Positions 53,343 to 62,765 are shown, counted from the first letter of the stretch. The stretch: 64,000 nt of DNA from Planctomycetota bacterium (GCA_029550525.1 JAKPHF010000062.1:124001-188000); one strand, 5' to 3'. Translations and numbers: made by a program. The notes: generated from the sequence alone by a model not told the origin.

Positions 53343-54350
53343 ATGACAACGCGCAGCGCAGCTACTGTCTATGCTTCCCAGACCCGGCGGAAAACCATGT
53401 CTGCCGCGGTGGTGGTTGCACCACGTCAACTCGAGATCCGGGAGGTCCAGCTACCCGAGCCGGGTCCGGGCGAGGTCCGCGTGCGTGTGGAAGGATGCGG
53501 CGTATGCGCTTCCAACCTGCCTCCCTGGGAGGGCCGGCCGTGGTTCGAGTACCCGCTGCCGCCGGGCAGTCTCGGGCACGAAGCCTGGGGATGGATTGAT
53601 GCGGTCGGGCCCGGCTTGACCGATCGCCGCGTCGGGGAACGCGTTGCCTCGCTAAGCACAAATGCCTATGCCGAATATACGACGTGCAGCTCGAAGGCCA
53701 CCATCGTCCTGCCCGCCTCGCTCGACGGCCAGCCTTTCCCCGGTGAGCCGCTGGCCTGCGCGATGAACGTCTTTGAACGATCCGAAATCCGCCGGGGTCG
53801 GCACGTGGCCATCGTGGGGATCGGCTTCCTCGGTGCGCTCCTGACGCGGCTGGCCGTCTCCGCCGGGGCTCAGGTCATCGCCATCTCCCGCCGTCCTTGC
53901 GCGCTGGAACTGGCCCGCCGGCTCGGAGCACGTGAGACGCTGGCCCTGGAATCGGCGTCGGAGGTAATTCGTCGCGTGCGCGACATCACGGGCGACGCCC
54001 TGTGCGAACGCGTCATCGAGGCGGCGGGGCACCAGGCCACGCTCGAACTGGCCGGCGAACTGGCCGGAGAACGGAGCCGGCTCATCATCGCCGGCTATCA
54101 CCAGGACGGGCTTCGGCAGGTGAACATGCAGTTGTGGAACTGGCGCGGACTCGACGTCATCAACGCGCACGAACGAGATCCGCAGCGATATCGCGACGGC
54201 GTGCAGTTGGCCATCGACGCGGTGACCAGCGGCTTGCTCGATCCCCTTGGGTTGTACACGCACCGGTTCAGGCTGAACGAGCTGGATAAGGCGTTCGAGA
54301 TGGTAAGTCAACGCCCCATGGGCTTTTTCAAGGCGTTGATCGTGACCTAG
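53343..54350 (+). CDS. zinc-type medium-chain dehydrogenase
   Basis: A 335-residue MDR protein. The zinc-site segments GCGVCASNLPPWEG and GSLGHEAWGWID are present; no set of four structural-zinc Cys is seen. The Rossmann part has VAIVGIGFLGALLTRLAVSAG and VIEAAGHQATLELAG. It probably oxidises or reduces a sugar or polyol derivative. The start is 53343 or 53397 (MSAAVVVA); neither has a strong ribosome site. It lies 40 bases after the fusion gene and 33 before the GT4 gene, so it is part of the operon. Confidence 0.8.
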   Translation: MTTRSAATVYASQTRRKTMSAAVVVAPRQLEIREVQLPEPGPGEVRVRVEGCGVCASNLPPWEGRPWFEYPLPPGSLGHEAWGWIDAVGPGLTDRRVGERVASLSTNAYAEYTTCSSKATIVLPASLDGQPFPGEPLACAMNVFERSEIRRGRHVAIVGIGFLGALLTRLAVSAGAQVIAISRRPCALELARRLGARETLALESASEVIRRVRDITGDALCERVIEAAGHQATLELAGELAGERSRLIIAGYHQDGLRQVNMQLWNWRGLDVINAHERDPQRYRDGVQLAIDAVTSGLLDPLGLYTHRFRLNELDKAFEMVSQRPMGFFKALIVT

Positions 54351-54383
54351 TCGAGACTCGTCGAGGGAAAGACGGGGAGAGCC

Positions 54384-55484
54384 ATGAAGATCCTGATGAC
54401 CGCTGACACTATCGGCGGTGTGTGGACGTACGCCCTCGAACTGGCGGGCGAACTTCACCACCAAGGCGTCGAGGTGACCCTGGCCACCATGGGAGATCCG
54501 CTGCGCTCCCGGCAACGGCGGGACGCTCACGCCATTCCCTCGCTCACACTGTGCGAGAGCACGTACAAGCTGGAATGGATGGACGACCCGTGGCACGACG
54601 TCCAGGAGGCGGGCGACTGGCTGTTGTACCTGGAAGACACCGTGCGTCCGGACGTCGTGCACCTCAACGGGTACGTGCATGCCGCCCTGCCGTTCAAGGC
54701 CCCGGTCATGATCACGGCCCACTCGTGCGTCGTCAGTTGGTGGCAGGCCGTCAAGAAATGTTCGCCGCCGGATTCGTGGAACGCGTACGCCCACGCCGTG
54801 CGCAAAGGCATCGAGGCGGCCGACATGGTCGTCGCCCCGACGCGGGCCATGCTCAACACCATCATCGCCAACTACGGCAGCCCCACGCGCTCGCAGGTCG
54901 TGCCCAACGGACGCCGCCTGGACGTCACGGGTACCAGCCCCAAATGGCCGTTCATCATCAGTGCGGGACGACTCTGGGACGAAGCCAAAAACGTGCGTCT
55001 GCTCGAGGAAGTGGCCTCCCGTTTGCCCTGGCCGGTATGGCTGGCCGGCGAAACCATGCTCACGCAATCGCAGCCGTTCCGCCGGCGCAACGTGAATCTG
55101 CTGGGTCCGCTGCCGTTTCCCGAGCTGGCTCGCTGGCTCGACCGGGCGGCGATCTACGCACTGCCCGCCCGTTACGAGCCGTTCGGGCTGAGCGTGGTGG
55201 AAGCGGCGTTGTGCGGCTGTGCCCTCGTGCTGGGCGACATCGAAAGTCTGCGCGAAGTGTGGGGCCAAGCGGCCTTGTACGTCTCACCCGACGACCGCGA
55301 CGGTTTGGCCGCCACGCTGCAGGGCCTGATCGACGATCCCGAGCGCTGCCATCACCAGGGCCGGATCGCCCGCGAGCGGGCCTTGAAGTTCACACCGGAA
55401 CGAATGGCCGGCGCTTACCTGGCTTTGTACCGGCGACTCGCCGCGTCGCGAGCCGGCGTCCAGGAGGCGGCATGCGCGTCGTGA
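54384..55484 (+). CDS. family 4 glycosyltransferase
   Basis: A 366-residue protein of the GT-B fold. It begins MKILMTADTIGGVWTYALELAGEL and has the retaining GT4 motif RYEPFGLSVVEAALCGCALVLGD (E-x7-E). It transfers a sugar from a nucleotide donor; the acceptor is unknown. GGGGAGAG precedes the ATG. The end overlaps the next gene by 13 bases. Confidence 0.85.
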   Translation: MKILMTADTIGGVWTYALELAGELHHQGVEVTLATMGDPLRSRQRRDAHAIPSLTLCESTYKLEWMDDPWHDVQEAGDWLLYLEDTVRPDVVHLNGYVHAALPFKAPVMITAHSCVVSWWQAVKKCSPPDSWNAYAHAVRKGIEAADMVVAPTRAMLNTIIANYGSPTRSQVVPNGRRLDVTGTSPKWPFIISAGRLWDEAKNVRLLEEVASRLPWPVWLAGETMLTQSQPFRRRNVNLLGPLPFPELARWLDRAAIYALPARYEPFGLSVVEAALCGCALVLGDIESLREVWGQAALYVSPDDRDGLAATLQGLIDDPERCHHQGRIARERALKFTPERMAGAYLALYRRLAASRAGVQEAACAS

Positions 55485-56650
55485 TGTGGTATCACTCGCT
55501 GCTGTCCGACTGGAATCACGGCAACGCTCACTTCCTGCGCGGCGTGGCCACCGAGCTGACGGGTCGCGGATACAAGGTCCGAGTCTTCGAGCCGGTGGAT
55601 TCCTGGAGCCGCAACAACCTCGTCGAGACCCACGGCCTGCAGCCCATCCGCGAGTTCCACCGGGTCTACCCGTGGCTGACCAGCAACCTGTATTCGCTGC
55701 GCAACCTCGATCTGAACGAGGCGCTCGCCGACGCCGACGTCGTCATCGTCCACGAGTGGAACGAGCCCGATCTCGTGCAGCGCATCGGCGAGCACAAGGC
55801 GGCCCGCGGGTCATACGTCCTGCTCTTCCACGATACGCACCATCGCAGCGCGACCGATCCGGCCGCCATGGCCCGGTACGACCTGCGGCATTACGACGGC
55901 GTGCTCGCCTTCGGCAACACCGTCCGCGACATCTACCTGCGCAACCGCTGGGCGCGGCGGGCGTGGACCTGGCACGAAGCGGCCGACACCCGCACGTTTC
56001 GCCCCTTGCGATCTCGGTGGCCCGCGGCGACCTGCGGCAGTCACGACGCCGATTCATCGACCGGCGGCGATCTCGTCTGGATCGGCAACTGGGGCGACGA
56101 CGAGCGCTCGGCGGAACTGCAGGAGTATCTCATCGACCCGGTCCGACAGTTGGGTCTCCGAGCGACCGTCTTCGGCGTTCGCTATCCCGATCACGCCCGC
56201 GCCAGGCTGGCCCGAGCCGGAATCATGTATGGCGGCTGGCTGCCCAACTACCGAGTTCCCGAGGTGTTCGCCCGCTTTCGCCTGACTATCCACGTGCCGC
56301 GCCGGCCCTACGCCCAAGCCCTGCCCGGAATTCCGACCATTCGTGTCTTCGAGGCGCTGGCCTGCGGCATGCCCTTGATCAGCGCTCCGTGGTACGACGA
56401 CGAGCACTTGTTCGTGCCGGGCCGCGATTTCCTGTTCGCTCGCGACGGTCGAGAGATGAAAAAGCACCTTGAACGCGTGTTGCAGGACCGGGCCTTTGCC
56501 CGCGGCATGGCCGCCTGCGGACATCGCCGAGTCCTGGCCCGCCACACGTGCCGGCACCGCGCGGATCAGTTGCTCGGCATCATCCGGGAGATCCAATCCT
56601 GGCAATCGGAGCGACGCGCCCGGTCTGCGAGGAGGCGTTTTCATGCCTGA
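55472..56650 (+). CDS. CgeB-like glycosyltransferase (first of three)
   Basis: A 392-residue protein of the GT-B type. It begins MRVVMWYHSLLSDWNHGNAHFLRGVATELTGRGY, and the C-terminal half has GIPTIRVFEALACGMPLISAPWYDDEHLF, as in the Glyco_trans_1_2 (CgeB) group. AGGAGG lies four bases before the ATG at 55472, within the end of the preceding gene. The stop at 56650 lies inside the next gene, which begins at 56643. It probably adds a sugar to a surface glycan. Confidence 0.8.
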   Translation: MRVVMWYHSLLSDWNHGNAHFLRGVATELTGRGYKVRVFEPVDSWSRNNLVETHGLQPIREFHRVYPWLTSNLYSLRNLDLNEALADADVVIVHEWNEPDLVQRIGEHKAARGSYVLLFHDTHHRSATDPAAMARYDLRHYDGVLAFGNTVRDIYLRNRWARRAWTWHEAADTRTFRPLRSRWPAATCGSHDADSSTGGDLVWIGNWGDDERSAELQEYLIDPVRQLGLRATVFGVRYPDHARARLARAGIMYGGWLPNYRVPEVFARFRLTIHVPRRPYAQALPGIPTIRVFEALACGMPLISAPWYDDEHLFVPGRDFLFARDGREMKKHLERVLQDRAFARGMAACGHRRVLARHTCRHRADQLLGIIREIQSWQSERRARSARRRFHA

Positions 56651-57758
56651 GGGTCTGCGAATATCGTTTTTCGGCTCGAGCCTGGTGTCGGCCTTCTGGA
56701 ATGGCGCGGCCACGTACTATCGTGGCGTGATCCGGGCGCTGAACGACCTGGGCCACACGATCACTTTCTATGAACCCGACGCCTACGACCGCCAAAAGCA
56801 TCGCGACATGGCCGATCCACCTTGGGCCAAAGTGGTCGTCTACCCGGCCGACGAACGAGGCGTCGAACAAGCCCTCGAACAAGGTCGGGACGCCGACCTG
56901 ATCGTCAAAGCCAGCGGCGTGGGCGTGTTCGATGAACTGCTCGAAAAAGCCGTGCTCAATATCCGTCAGCCTCGAACGCTGGTGGCGTTTTGGGACGTGG
57001 ACGCGCCGGCCACACTCGATCGGCTCGAGCGCGACCCGGCCGACTCCTTTCACGAGTGCGTGCCCCGCTATGACCTGGTTCTGACCTACGGCGGTGGTGA
57101 TCTCGTGATTCGTGCTTACCGGCGATTCGGGGCCCGTGAGTGCATCCCCGTTTACAACGCGCTGGATCCTTCGACACATTTCCCCGTCGAGCCTGACGGA
57201 CGCTTTCAAGGTGCGCTCGGCTTTCTGGGCAACCGTTTGCCCGATCGCGAGGCCCGCGTCGAAGCATTCTTTCTGCAAGCCGCCGCCCGGCTGCCGCATG
57301 CCAGATTCCTGCTCGGGGGCAGCGGCTGGGACGACAAGCCGCTGCCTCTCAATGTGCATCTCGTGGGTCACGTGTACTCGCGCGATCACAACGCTTTCAA
57401 TTGCACACCGCGAGCGGTGCTCAACATCCATCGCGAAAGCATGGCCCGCTACGGTTATTCGCCGGCGACGCGAGTGTTCGAAGCAGCCGGTGCGGGCGCC
57501 TGCCTGATCACCGACGCGTTCGCTGGCGTGAGCCAGTTCCTCGAGCCGGGCGAGGAAGTGCTCGTGGCCCACGACGGGGCCGAGGTGGCCGATCTGCTGC
57601 TTCGTCTCTCACCGCGAGAAGCTCGCGACATCGGCCGGCGCGGCCGAGCCCGGGTGCTTGCTGAGCACACGTACGCCCATCGCGCCCGGCAGTTGCACAC
57701 CCTGCTGATGGGTCGCAAATACAAGAGCCCGGCATCGGCGGAGGTGGGAGCGACATGA
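56643..57758 (+). CDS. CgeB-like glycosyltransferase (second of three)
   Basis: A 371-residue protein. The N-terminal part has RISFFGSSLVSAFWNGAATYYRGVIRAL, and the C-terminal part has YGYSPATRVFEAAGAGACLITDAFAGVSQFLEPGEEVLVAHDG, matching CgeB and Glyco_trans_1_2 proteins. In Bacillus, CgeB takes part in spore-crust glycosylation, but this family is widespread. The ATG overlaps the previous gene by eight bases, and the stop overlaps the next (ATGA). Donor and acceptor are unknown. Confidence 0.8.
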   Translation: MPEGLRISFFGSSLVSAFWNGAATYYRGVIRALNDLGHTITFYEPDAYDRQKHRDMADPPWAKVVVYPADERGVEQALEQGRDADLIVKASGVGVFDELLEKAVLNIRQPRTLVAFWDVDAPATLDRLERDPADSFHECVPRYDLVLTYGGGDLVIRAYRRFGARECIPVYNALDPSTHFPVEPDGRFQGALGFLGNRLPDREARVEAFFLQAAARLPHARFLLGGSGWDDKPLPLNVHLVGHVYSRDHNAFNCTPRAVLNIHRESMARYGYSPATRVFEAAGAGACLITDAFAGVSQFLEPGEEVLVAHDGAEVADLLLRLSPREARDIGRRGRARVLAEHTYAHRARQLHTLLMGRKYKSPASAEVGAT

Positions 57759-58843
57759 ACATCGTGATCCTGGGCCTGTCGATCACATCGTCGTGGGGCA
57801 ACGGCCATGCCACCACGTTTCGTGGCCTGGTCCGCGGGCTCGTGCGGCAGGGCCACGATGTGTGCTTTCTCGAGCGCGACGTGCCGTGGTATCGCGAGAA
57901 TCGCGACCTGCCGAATCCGCCCTACGGCCGGACGCGTCTCTATCGGTCGCTCGCCCAACTGAAGCATCACTTCGCCCGCGAGGTCGCCGAGGCCGACGCC
58001 GTCATCGTCGGATCGTACGTGCCGCAAGGAATTGCCGTCAGCGAGTGGGTGCTGCACACCGCCGGGGGCGTCACGGCGTTCTACGACATCGACACGCCGG
58101 TGACGCTCGCGGCCTTGCAGCGCGGCCGATGCGAATACCTGACGTCCGGCCTCATTCCGCACTTCGACGTCTATCTCTCGTTCACGGGCGGCCCCACGCT
58201 TGCCCATCTCGAGCGGCATTACGGCTCGCCCATGGCCCGGCCGCTGCACTGCTCGGTCGATCCGGAGGTGCACTACCCGCAAGAAGAGCCCATCCGGTGG
58301 GACATGGGTTATCTCGGAACGTACAGCGACGATCGCCAGCCACGGCTCGACCAACTCATGCTCGAACCGGCCCGCCGGGCACCGGATCTGCGGTTCGTGG
58401 TCGCCGGGCCTCTCTATCCCGAATCGATCGCCTGGCCGGGCAACTGCGATCGTGTCGAACATTTGGCCCCGGCGCAGCACCGCGGGTTCTACGCAGCCCA
58501 ACGGTTCACGTTGAACGTCACGCGCGACGACATGATCCGTGCCGGCTACTCGCCGAGCGTTCGCCTGTTCGAGGCCGCGGCCTGCGGCACGCCCGTGATC
58601 AGCGACTACTGGGACGGACTGAACTCGTTTCTGGAGATCGGCTCGGAAATCCTGGTGTCGCATTCGCCCGGTGAAACGCTGGAGTATCTGCGCGACATGC
58701 CCGACGAGCAGCGGCGGGAGATCGGTCGGCGCAGTCGCCAGCGCATCCTCCGCGAGCACACCGCCGACTGCCGCGCCGAACAGCTCGTGCGTTACCTCCG
58801 CGAAGCGGCAGGGGCGAAAAAAGCTGTAAGCGGTAGGCTATGA
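57755..58843 (+). CDS. CgeB-like glycosyltransferase (third of three)
   Basis: A 362-residue protein with NIVILGLSITSSWGNGHATTFRGLVRGLVRQGHDV at the start and GYSPSVRLFEAAACGTPVISDYWDGLNSFLEIGSEILV near the end, a clear paralogue of the gene at 56643. The last residues (AVSGRL) are encoded by a period-7 repeat array that fills the gap to the next gene, so the C-terminus may be extended by the repeat. It ends the sugar operon; the next gene is convergent. Confidence 0.8.
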   Translation: MNIVILGLSITSSWGNGHATTFRGLVRGLVRQGHDVCFLERDVPWYRENRDLPNPPYGRTRLYRSLAQLKHHFAREVAEADAVIVGSYVPQGIAVSEWVLHTAGGVTAFYDIDTPVTLAALQRGRCEYLTSGLIPHFDVYLSFTGGPTLAHLERHYGSPMARPLHCSVDPEVHYPQEEPIRWDMGYLGTYSDDRQPRLDQLMLEPARRAPDLRFVVAGPLYPESIAWPGNCDRVEHLAPAQHRGFYAAQRFTLNVTRDDMIRAGYSPSVRLFEAAACGTPVISDYWDGLNSFLEIGSEILVSHSPGETLEYLRDMPDEQRREIGRRSRQRILREHTADCRAEQLVRYLREAAGAKKAVSGRL

Positions 58844-58898
58844 TCAGGCCATGAGCTATAAGCCAGAGCTCTCAAGCCTCAGGTCTCAGGTCTTGCGC
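58822..58898. repeat. period-7 array filling a convergent gene gap
   Basis: Eleven consecutive heptamers in one phase: AGCTGTA, AGCGGTA, GGCTATG, ATCAGGC, CATGAGC, TATAAGC, CAGAGCT, CTCAAGC, CTCAGGT, CTCAGGT, CTTGCGC. The array begins inside the end of the CgeB gene and ends one base before the stop codon of the Bat gene at 58899. Some units differ strongly, so it is a degenerate rather than a clean repeat. Confidence 0.7.
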
Positions 58899-61547
58899 TC
58901 ATATCATTTCCGCGTCTCGCTCGCGGATCCATCCGGTCTTCCCGTCCGGCAGGCGAATGTGCAGCCATTCGGCACGGCGCTCCACCAGTTCGAATTCGAC
59001 GCCTTCGTGCAACGGCTCTTTGAACTGCGGTTCGAAGCCCTCGCCGTTGCCTTTGCGCACGGTGACGTTCTCGGCCAGAATCACGCCCGCCCGGCTCGAT
59101 GATTCGGTCGCAAGGCTCACCGCCACCGATGCGCCGAGCAGGAGACACGTGAGCCCCACCGGCACGAGTGCGTAGCGCCAGGCCAGCCGTGGCATGAACG
59201 TGCGTGCGATCAGCAATGCCCAGAAACACACGTACACCACCAGACCGGCCGCGAAACGATGATGCAGTGACGTGCCGAAATGCCAGAAGAACAGTGTTCG
59301 CAGAAACGCCTGCTCGCCGCTCTCGGCGATCTGATTGCGCCGCAACGACCGGGCGTACCGCAGATTAGCCGCCAGTCGCGGATCGTCGGGAATGAGCGTC
59401 TGGGCCCGTCGATAGTTGAGGATGGCCCGGCCCAGTTGGCCGCTCTCCAGGCAGGCGTTGCCGAGGTTGTAATAGAGCTTGCCGTTGCGAACCCCGCTGT
59501 CCACAAGCAGTTGGAACTTGGCCTGAGCCTCGCGGAACAGGACGCCTGCCTGCGTGGGATTCTTCTGCCGCAACTGCGCCGCCTCATCAAAGGCCCGCAG
59601 TCCCTGATTGAGAATTTCGACCTGCTGTTCGAGCGTCAGCGGCTCGGCCCGAACGGTTACCGGCGCTCCAGCGAAAAGAACAGCCACGAAGAGTCCCCCG
59701 ACCACACCGCTCGTTACCGCCGACTTTCTCCGTGAGCCGGCGTCCAGCTTCTCGCGTTCGAGCCGATCGATGCAGCGCAGAGCCGCATTGCGCAGTTCCT
59801 CGGGTGAACGCGTCCCACTGCCGGCGTAATGAATCGCCTCACACTCGGCGAGCAGTGCGTCGATCTCGCGCACGAGTTCCTCGTTCACCGCCCGGGCCTG
59901 CAGTTCGGACACGACCGCCGCCCGCGTCATGCCGCCGCTGGGCAGATTGCAGCGGTCGGCCACATACTGCCCCAGCGCCAACGAGACCGCGCCCGCGGCG
60001 TCACGAGTCGAATTGGCCGAGCGCAACCGAGCCACCGCGTCGCGTTTCGCTCGCCGCCGACGAGCGAAGCCCACGTCCGTGCGCAGCCGATGCGATCGGC
60101 TCTGCACCATCCAACAAACCACGAATCCGATCGGCGGCAACACCAAGGCCATCCACGTGAGCGGTCCCCACCGTACGTCCTGCGGCGTGAGCACCTCACG
60201 CATGCCGGTGTAGTTGGCGAGGATGCCGCCGGCCGATTCGGTCAGCCGCCCCACTGCCTGGCGGTTGCCGGTCGAATCGACGATCTGCGAAACGGCCAGC
60301 TTGTCGGCCGGCGTCACCTTCAACGGGATCGACTCGGTGTAAACGGTGACGTACTTCTCCTCTCGTGGGTCGAAGAACGCAAATGGGATGGGCGGGATGG
60401 ACGCCACGTCATCTGAGACCGCCCGAATGCTCACGCTGAAGCGCTTGCCGTCCGAACCCACTTCGCCGGCCAGCGGCTCGCTCGGCACGCGAAAGCGCTC
60501 GGTCAGTTCCGGCAACTCGGCCAACGGCGGCGGCTGAAGCTCCTGCAGGTTACCGTCGCCGTCGATCCGCAGCGTGAGCGTGATGGGATCGCCGACCGCC
60601 ACTTCGGTCGGCTTGGCGCTGGCCTCGATGGTGTACCGGCCCACCGCTCCGCTGAACCACGCCGGCTTGCCCTCGACCGGCAACGGCAGCACCTCGATGG
60701 GCGCGACCGTCGCCTGAGCAGCGAGCGGCATGGACGAGGTCATCATCAAACGACCCATGGAGAAGATGTCGTTAGAACGGCCCAGACGCGTCGGGTAGGT
60801 CACCACGATGTTGATGTCCTCGGCCGTGAGCGGCCCCGGACGATTGACCTCGATGGTCCGCTCGATCTCGTAGAGGTAATACGCTCGCTCCTGGCCCTGC
60901 GAGTCCTTGCGCAAGACTTCGCGCCCCCTGGGTTCGGCGCGGCGGGCCAACATCTGCTCCAGCGGTTCGCGGAAGATGCCCCACTCGCTGCGTTCCAGGT
61001 TGATGCAGCTCCACATGCTGGCCGCTGCCAGCCGGCCGTAATTGCGATCGACGAAGGGCCGCAGCCAAATCTGCAGCTTCACCTGCAGCGATTCGCCCAC
61101 GTACAGCTTGCCGCGGTCGCCCTGCACCTCGACGAACAGCAGATCCTCGGTCTCACTCTTGGAAACGACGATTGAGATCGGCGACGTTTGGTGAACCTGG
61201 CCGTCCGCCGTGACTTCGAACGCCGGGATGACGATGCGTCCCTCCCGCATGGGTGTCAATTCGTACTCGTACGTGAGCGTGGTCTTGGACTCCACCACGC
61301 CGTTGATGATGGTGGTCTGCGAGCTGCGCATGGGGCCGCCGCGACTGCGCACCTTCACGTCCGGAATCTCGGGCAACTGGGGCGGCGGCTCGGCGCCGGT
61401 GCTTTCGATGGCGATCTGCATCACGATGGGCACGCCGACGACCGTCTCGCGTGAGGACACGTTCACCTGGACATTGGCCGCACCGGCCCCACTGGCGGTG
61501 ACCAGCAAGCCCAGCACCGCCCAAACCGCCCATAGCCGCGGTCGCAT
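58899..61547 (-). CDS. BatD-BatE-like fusion of the aerotolerance operon
   Basis: An 882-residue protein. A signal peptide (about 1-23, ending GAGAAN) is followed by BatD-like beta domains (EPPPQLPEIPDVKVRSRGGP, DLLFVEVQGDRGKLYVGESLQVKLQIWLR) and a membrane helix near 458-479. A second hydrophobic segment near residue 620 (VVGGLFVAVLFAGAPVTVRAE) resembles a signal peptide and precedes TPR units (about 680-730; LYYNLGNACLESGQLGRAILNYRRAQTLIP), two membrane helices near 770-810, and an SH3-like end (VTVRKGNGEGFEPQF, WLHIRLPDGKTGWI). The start is uncertain: 61547 begins the signal peptide; 61646 is an alternative. No strong ribosome site is seen. BatD and BatE are separate in many bacteria. Confidence 0.75.
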   Translation of the reverse strand: MRPRLWAVWAVLGLLVTASGAGAANVQVNVSSRETVVGVPIVMQIAIESTGAEPPPQLPEIPDVKVRSRGGPMRSSQTTIINGVVESKTTLTYEYELTPMREGRIVIPAFEVTADGQVHQTSPISIVVSKSETEDLLFVEVQGDRGKLYVGESLQVKLQIWLRPFVDRNYGRLAAASMWSCINLERSEWGIFREPLEQMLARRAEPRGREVLRKDSQGQERAYYLYEIERTIEVNRPGPLTAEDINIVVTYPTRLGRSNDIFSMGRLMMTSSMPLAAQATVAPIEVLPLPVEGKPAWFSGAVGRYTIEASAKPTEVAVGDPITLTLRIDGDGNLQELQPPPLAELPELTERFRVPSEPLAGEVGSDGKRFSVSIRAVSDDVASIPPIPFAFFDPREEKYVTVYTESIPLKVTPADKLAVSQIVDSTGNRQAVGRLTESAGGILANYTGMREVLTPQDVRWGPLTWMALVLPPIGFVVCWMVQSRSHRLRTDVGFARRRRAKRDAVARLRSANSTRDAAGAVSLALGQYVADRCNLPSGGMTRAAVVSELQARAVNEELVREIDALLAECEAIHYAGSGTRSPEELRNAALRCIDRLEREKLDAGSRRKSAVTSGVVGGLFVAVLFAGAPVTVRAEPLTLEQQVEILNQGLRAFDEAAQLRQKNPTQAGVLFREAQAKFQLLVDSGVRNGKLYYNLGNACLESGQLGRAILNYRRAQTLIPDDPRLAANLRYARSLRRNQIAESGEQAFLRTLFFWHFGTSLHHRFAAGLVVYVCFWALLIARTFMPRLAWRYALVPVGLTCLLLGASVAVSLATESSSRAGVILAENVTVRKGNGEGFEPQFKEPLHEGVEFELVERRAEWLHIRLPDGKTGWIRERDAEMI

Positions 61548-61672
61548 GCCGGGGCCCGTCGGCGTCCGCCAGGCGAGTGTCGCGCCCGCACGTGGCGGGC
61601 CGGATTTCCATCCCCCGCCCTGTTCATGTCGGTCCATGTCGCTCATACCCAATCCGTCTTCAACTCTCTTTT

Positions 61673-61697
61673 GGCGGGCGGGCATCTGGCCCGCCTC
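61673..61697. repeat. hairpin repeat, GGCGGGC-ATCTG-GCCCGCC type
   Basis: GGCGGGCATCTGGCCCGCC (61677-61695) within this span forms a hairpin like those at 19801, with TTTT just beyond. It sits in the gap between the TPR gene and the BatD-like gene, where it could weaken read-through. Confidence 0.65.
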
Positions 61698-61745
61698 TTT
61701 TCTGAGAGCGATCCGTGAGTTGGCACCCATGCTCCTCAACGGAGA

Positions 61746-62765
61746 TCACCAATCCTTGTCCACCGGCACCTGCTGGAGCTGCCGCATGCGCAGAAGCGCC
61801 TCGCGCCGTTGTCGCTCACGATCACGAATCTTCTGCAGCAGACGCTCCGCCTGCTCGGGCGTCATCTCGATCATCAGCATGGACTTGTCCGATCCATCAT
61901 CTTTCTTGGCTTGGTCATCCTTCTGGCCTTGCCCCCCCTTTTGTTCCTGAGCCTCGAGCTTCTTGCCCTCGCCGTCTTCGCCCTTTTGCTCCTGTTTCTC
62001 GCCCTGCTGCGAATCCTGTTGCTCCGCGCTTTCCTGCTGATGGCCTTCTTGATCCTCTCCCTCTTGCTTCTGCCCGTCCTGTTGTTTTTGTTCGTTCGAT
62101 TCGGGTTGGCTGGCCGGCTGGCTCTGCGGCTGCTCGGGTTGCGATTCCGGCTGCGACGCCGGCTGCGATTCGGGCTGCGATTGCGGCGACTGGTTCTGCT
62201 CGTTCTTCTGCTGCTCCTCCTGCTTGTTCTTTTCCTGGTCAAGCAGATGCTTCATGAACAGCTGCGCGGTCTCCATGTTGACCTTGGCGTCCAGGTCGGC
62301 CGGATCGGCGGCGATGGCGTCCTTGTAGTACGAGATGGCCAGCTTCAGCTGCTCCAGCGCGGCCTTGACATCCCCCTGCTTGTCCAGCGCGTCGGCGTAG
62401 GCGCAGTTGCCCAGATTGAACTTGGCCTTGGCCTCCAATTGGAGGTCGCGACTGGCCAGGGCCTTCAAGAACTGCTCGGCCGCCTTGGCCCGGTCGCCCT
62501 TGCGGTAGAACGCCACGCCGCGGTTGTAGGCCAGCTCGGGCGAATCCGGAGCCTTGGACGCGGCCCGGTCGTACAGCTCGAGCGCTTCGTCGATCCGCCC
62601 GGACGCCATCGCCGCATTGGCCTCGGCCACCAGTCGGCTCGCTTCCCGGTCCGCCGCTATCGCCGCCGTCGCGAGGCTCAGCGCGACGACGACGATCCAA
62701 ACGCCCGCTCGCCGTCCGTGTCCCGCGTTCACGGTTTGGGCTCTCTCAGATTCCCGTGTGCTCAC
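61746..62765 (-). CDS. BatC-like TPR protein with Gln/Pro/Ser repeats
   Basis: A 339-residue protein. A signal-peptide-like stretch (GVWIVVVALSLATAAIAAD) follows a short N-terminus, then TPR units (PELAYNRGVAFYRKGDRAKAAEQFLKAL, KFNLGNCAYADALDKQGD), then a low-complexity region rich in QPES and QPAS units and Gln/Glu/Lys, and a C-terminal helix (TPEQAERLLQKIRDRERQRREALLRM). The start is GTG at 62765 with GGAGG 11 bases upstream. It overlaps the stop of the VWA gene by 20 bases. It probably assists the Bat complex in the envelope. Confidence 0.8.
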   Translation of the reverse strand: MSTRESERAQTVNAGHGRRAGVWIVVVALSLATAAIAADREASRLVAEANAAMASGRIDEALELYDRAASKAPDSPELAYNRGVAFYRKGDRAKAAEQFLKALASRDLQLEAKAKFNLGNCAYADALDKQGDVKAALEQLKLAISYYKDAIAADPADLDAKVNMETAQLFMKHLLDQEKNKQEEQQKNEQNQSPQSQPESQPASQPESQPEQPQSQPASQPESNEQKQQDGQKQEGEDQEGHQQESAEQQDSQQGEKQEQKGEDGEGKKLEAQEQKGGQGQKDDQAKKDDGSDKSMLMIEMTPEQAERLLQKIRDRERQRREALLRMRQLQQVPVDKDW

